Source: Hymenobacter siberiensis (lineage in GTDB: Bacteria; Bacteroidota; Bacteroidia; Cytophagales; Hymenobacteraceae). Taken from it: DNA of 64,000 nt. Location of the stretch: contig NZ_JAHLZZ010000001.1 of the NCBI RefSeq assembly GCF_018967845.1, positions 3,906,001 to 3,970,000 of the forward strand, written 5' to 3'. Shown one piece after another: positions 61,409-64,000 of the stretch; within the stretch, counting starts at the first letter, position 1; each line of letters opens with the position of its first letter. Below the pieces are notes generated by a model that was not told the origin of the DNA, did no database searches, and was given only the letters and a program-made list of their open reading frames with translations. The translations under genes and the position numbers were made by a program.

Positions 61409-64000
61409 ATGTCCTCCGTCGAAACCTTCGAACACATCATCCGTCACCAAAGCGCCCAAGAACTGGTGCCGTTTCTGCTAGAGCTGCCGAAAACGGAAAC
61501 AGTAGCCGTTCGGCAAAAAGTGAAAAGCCTCAAACGAGAGTTGGAGGTCTTCAAAGAACATACCCCCAACTCGTGGTCTAGCCTCATCACCCACGAACAA
61601 CGCTACATGCTGTTGCTAGCGGGATTTAAAACGTATTCTCGCAAGGAAGCACTCGGGCCAAATTTCATTATATGGAATTACGTGCTCGATGAACCTTGGG
61701 TCACGGGGTTTTGGACGGTGCTCGACCAGGCCAGACCAGATTGGTTAGGGGACATGCTCGCGCAACACGCAGCCAGTAAAACCAACGGAACGCCTGATTA
61801 CTTCATGGTCCGGGAAATGGAAAGGCGGCAACTAATTATTCATCACCAGGCCTTATTTGCCGCTTCAGCATCGGAATTGCTTTCTACCCTAGGAAACCAA
61901 CTGAGCAGGCAACCGCCGGTCCCCCCCAACGCCCTCGAAGTCATCGCAGAGCGGCTTCACAGAGACGAGCTATTCATTACACGGGACTTGCCGTTGGTCT
62001 TCGATTTTGACACAGCGATAGACAGCACCCAAGCGTTCGTGCAGTTGCGCATGCCGGCGGACCGTGGGAAATGGACGTGGCAAACCTGGGATAAAGCTTA
62101 CCCCCGGCAAGTGATTTCGTGGCTGGATGCTTTGGTAAGACTCGTTGACTTGGGGGCGTTATCGCGGGCTGACGTCCTTTCGCGGAGCCTGCTGGCTCTA
62201 CGCCGGGACTTCCGTCGGCCCCTGCTAACGTGGTTCAAAAACCTATATTTGGCCTTCAAGCCGACGGTGGCCGAGCGGTTGGAACGACAAGCAGACTTGG
62301 TTGAACTGCTGGCGCACCCACAGTCGCAGGTGGTCAATTTCGCTTTGGACCAAATAAAAAGTCTGTGGACAGAGGCCGGATTTGACCCCTCAAATTTGTG
62401 GGTCTATGCGGATGCGCTCATGACGCGCCAAGAGCTAAAAACGGGCATCCGCACGCTGCTAAGTGGTTTCGAGAAGCTCCTGAAACAAGACCCGTCCTTG
62501 GCACCAGAAATTGCTCGTCTCAGTGCCAGTGCACTAGCAAATGGTGATTCGGCGGTGCAGGATAAAGCTGCGAAGGTGCTTGTTATTGTTCTTCAGACCA
62601 CAAAGCCGGAGTTATCGGAAACGGAAATTGCCGCAGTGCTGGAAGTGGTGGGGCAGTATGCCGACTTGTTGGCACCAGGCGCCCGTGCCCTCTTGGACCC
62701 GTGGCTGGCCAAGACCGACGGCCCTGCCATTGCCAGCGGCTACGTCGAAACCGACGGGTACCAACTTAGGGAGCACATGGTGCCGGAGTTGTCCGACGCA
62801 ACTGCTATCCAGCCGGTGCAGGATTGGCACGAACTGTTGTTTTTGACCGGGCAAGTGATACAACACGAAGACCCAACCCTCCTAGAGCGCTGGGTGGATG
62901 GACTGTTGCGCTTGCAAGCAACGTATCCTGCTAACTACGCGGGACAGTTGCAACCATATCTTGTCCAGATGTTGCCGTTTTTGAAGGGCAAAAGCGAGGC
63001 CCAAGCCGAAGCCATTATCGCCAAACACAGTCAGGGCGGTCATTTCGGAGTGGTACAGGCCTTGTTTCTGAGCTGGGCACAGGGGTTCCGCGCCGCTCGG
63101 GTTGCCGAAGTGAACCTCAAGGATGCCTACTATGTAGCGGACCCATTGGTTAAAGTGGAACAGCTACGCTTTGCTGCTACTGAAGAATATCTCAAGCGCC
63201 GCACCGGGTTACCGCTAATCAGCACGCCGACGCACTTGCCGTATTGGGTAGCACCGTCTGCCTTGGTGGGCAGAATGCTAGCCTACGAATCGAACAACGT
63301 AGCGCTGAACAGCGCGGATGTAGCCATCGCCCTGGCGCGAACTGTCTTCGCGCACCCAGCCGAGGCACAAGCGGCGCGGGAATTGCTCCCCCAGCTTCAA
63401 CACGAGGGACTACGGCAACTTTTGGACTGGTTCTTGGCGCAACCCGACCCTATATTGCCCGTCAATGGTGAAAAGAAGTCACTGGTCCGTCATTTGACCG
63501 AACGCCTGGGTAAACTGTTGCCCAGCACAGCCATTGTACCGGCGTCGATTACGGAAGCGATGTCCTGGCTGTGGGCTGTGGCCGCTCGGACAAAACACCC
63601 TAACGAGACGTTTGAGCAGCTAGCCGCCTTAACTGGCAGCGACTACCCCGGCGTGGTCCAGCCTTGGAAACCGGAGTGGGTTTTTGATGTCAAAACCAAT
63701 ACCTATGTGGAAGAGTGGAAACCCGGTAAGCCGGTCGTGACGCACCGCTCCACCCAGTTCGCCTTTCCGAGTACCTACACCAGCAAAGTGCCACCCTCGC
63801 CCTTGCTGCTCTACTCGCAGTATGTGCGCTTTGCCGGGATGAATCACGCCAATGTAGCCCTGTCGGTGGATTATCCCTTTGTAGCATCGCTGATACCAAA
63901 CCATCTAGCTCCATTGCACTGGCATGTACTACGCACCGCTGGGTGGGCTGATAAATTAGAATCCACGGAGCGAGATGTCATCAAGCAAGCACTCCGGGTC
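61409..64000 (+). CDS. DUF6493-like giant helical-repeat protein (3' end outside window)
   Basis: At least 864 codons open to the window edge, beginning MSSVETFEHIIRHQSAQELV. The protein is almost all alpha-helical, with HEAT/ARM-like repeats (FALDQIKSLWTEAGFDPSN; AALEVVGQYADLLAPGARAL-type units; LLERWVDGLLRLQATYPANY). Tryptophan-rich blocks follow later (WKPEWVFDVKTNTY). It matches my recollection of DUF6493 proteins, which are encoded beside SWIM-finger genes. No catalytic motif is seen. The size and repeats suggest a scaffold. Assignment is from memory of the family, not a search. Confidence 0.75.
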   Translation, partial: MSSVETFEHIIRHQSAQELVPFLLELPKTETVAVRQKVKSLKRELEVFKEHTPNSWSSLITHEQRYMLLLAGFKTYSRKEALGPNFIIWNYVLDEPWVTGFWTVLDQARPDWLGDMLAQHAASKTNGTPDYFMVREMERRQLIIHHQALFAASASELLSTLGNQLSRQPPVPPNALEVIAERLHRDELFITRDLPLVFDFDTAIDSTQAFVQLRMPADRGKWTWQTWDKAYPRQVISWLDALVRLVDLGALSRADVLSRSLLALRRDFRRPLLTWFKNLYLAFKPTVAERLERQADLVELLAHPQSQVVNFALDQIKSLWTEAGFDPSNLWVYADALMTRQELKTGIRTLLSGFEKLLKQDPSLAPEIARLSASALANGDSAVQDKAAKVLVIVLQTTKPELSETEIAAVLEVVGQYADLLAPGARALLDPWLAKTDGPAIASGYVETDGYQLREHMVPELSDATAIQPVQDWHELLFLTGQVIQHEDPTLLERWVDGLLRLQATYPANYAGQLQPYLVQMLPFLKGKSEAQAEAIIAKHSQGGHFGVVQALFLSWAQGFRAARVAEVNLKDAYYVADPLVKVEQLRFAATEEYLKRRTGLPLISTPTHLPYWVAPSALVGRMLAYESNNVALNSADVAIALARTVFAHPAEAQAARELLPQLQHEGLRQLLDWFLAQPDPILPVNGEKKSLVRHLTERLGKLLPSTAIVPASITEAMSWLWAVAARTKHPNETFEQLAALTGSDYPGVVQPWKPEWVFDVKTNTYVEEWKPGKPVVTHRSTQFAFPSTYTSKVPPSPLLLYSQYVRFAGMNHANVALSVDYPFVASLIPNHLAPLHWHVLRTAGWADKLESTERDVIKQALRV

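Overview
The window looks like chromosomal DNA from a high-GC Bacteroidota, most likely a Hymenobacter-type member of the Cytophagales. The main evidence is: two giant secreted proteins with gliding-type (CHU_C/T9SS type B) C-termini; a secreted phospholipase-D-like protein with a T9SS type A sorting tail; the three-subunit sdhCAB succinate dehydrogenase; many TAnnTTTG promoter boxes, the Bacteroidota -7 element; and dense intergenic palindromes of the kind common in these genomes. No genus-level marker such as 16S rRNA is present, so the genus is an inference.

Layout. 1-7.3 kb: cytochrome P450, a small zinc-ribbon protein, polyprenyl diphosphate synthase, alpha/beta hydrolase overlapping folK, a membrane glycosyltransferase-like protein, fabD. 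7.4-13.7 kb: two tandem ~987-residue paralogous gliding/T9SS proteins. 14-17.7 kb: sdhC-sdhA-sdhB with a clear promoter and terminator. 17.8-30.5 kb: aldo/keto reductase, MFS exporter, small secreted protein, FMN reductase, a DUF2062/DUF2254 membrane pair (DUF2254 broken), BrkB-like membrane protein, DEAD-box helicase, a frameshifted phosphatase gene, an outer-membrane-like protein, M90 peptidase with a SEC-C tail, and a secreted hydrolase. 30.5-42.2 kb: fasciclin lipoprotein, outer-membrane protein, pirin, XRE/S24 regulator, RecQ, a DUF559 endonuclease cassette between G-rich repeats, THUMP methyltransferase, sugar MFS transporter, lipoprotein, murB. 42.3-56 kb: two paralogous secreted OB-fold proteins (the second with PLD domains), mutS2, an IS5-like insertion sequence, TIGR02757 protein, LysM protein, kdsB, broken DUF1622 gene, SUI1/YciH, lipid kinase, gap, tRNA-Glu.

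The right end (56.2-64 kb) looks accessory. Just past tRNA-Glu lies the decayed 5' end of a DNA/RNA non-specific endonuclease gene. It is followed by an AT-richer OLD-like AAA/TOPRIM nuclease gene, an orphan lipoprotein, then a SWIM zinc-finger protein and a very large DUF6493-like helical-repeat protein that runs off the window. The SWIM/DUF6493-like pair is the best candidate for a poorly described multi-gene system; its remaining genes should lie just beyond position 64000.

Two themes cut across the window. First, several genes appear to be transcribed without a leader: the -7 box ends only 3-8 bases before the start codon, which also supports several GTG starts. Second, at least five loci carry a single disabling lesion (DUF2254, phosphatase, DUF1622, DUF559, endonuclease) while large housekeeping genes are intact. 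This suggests real gene decay in dispensable genes, although sequencing error cannot be excluded from one sequence.
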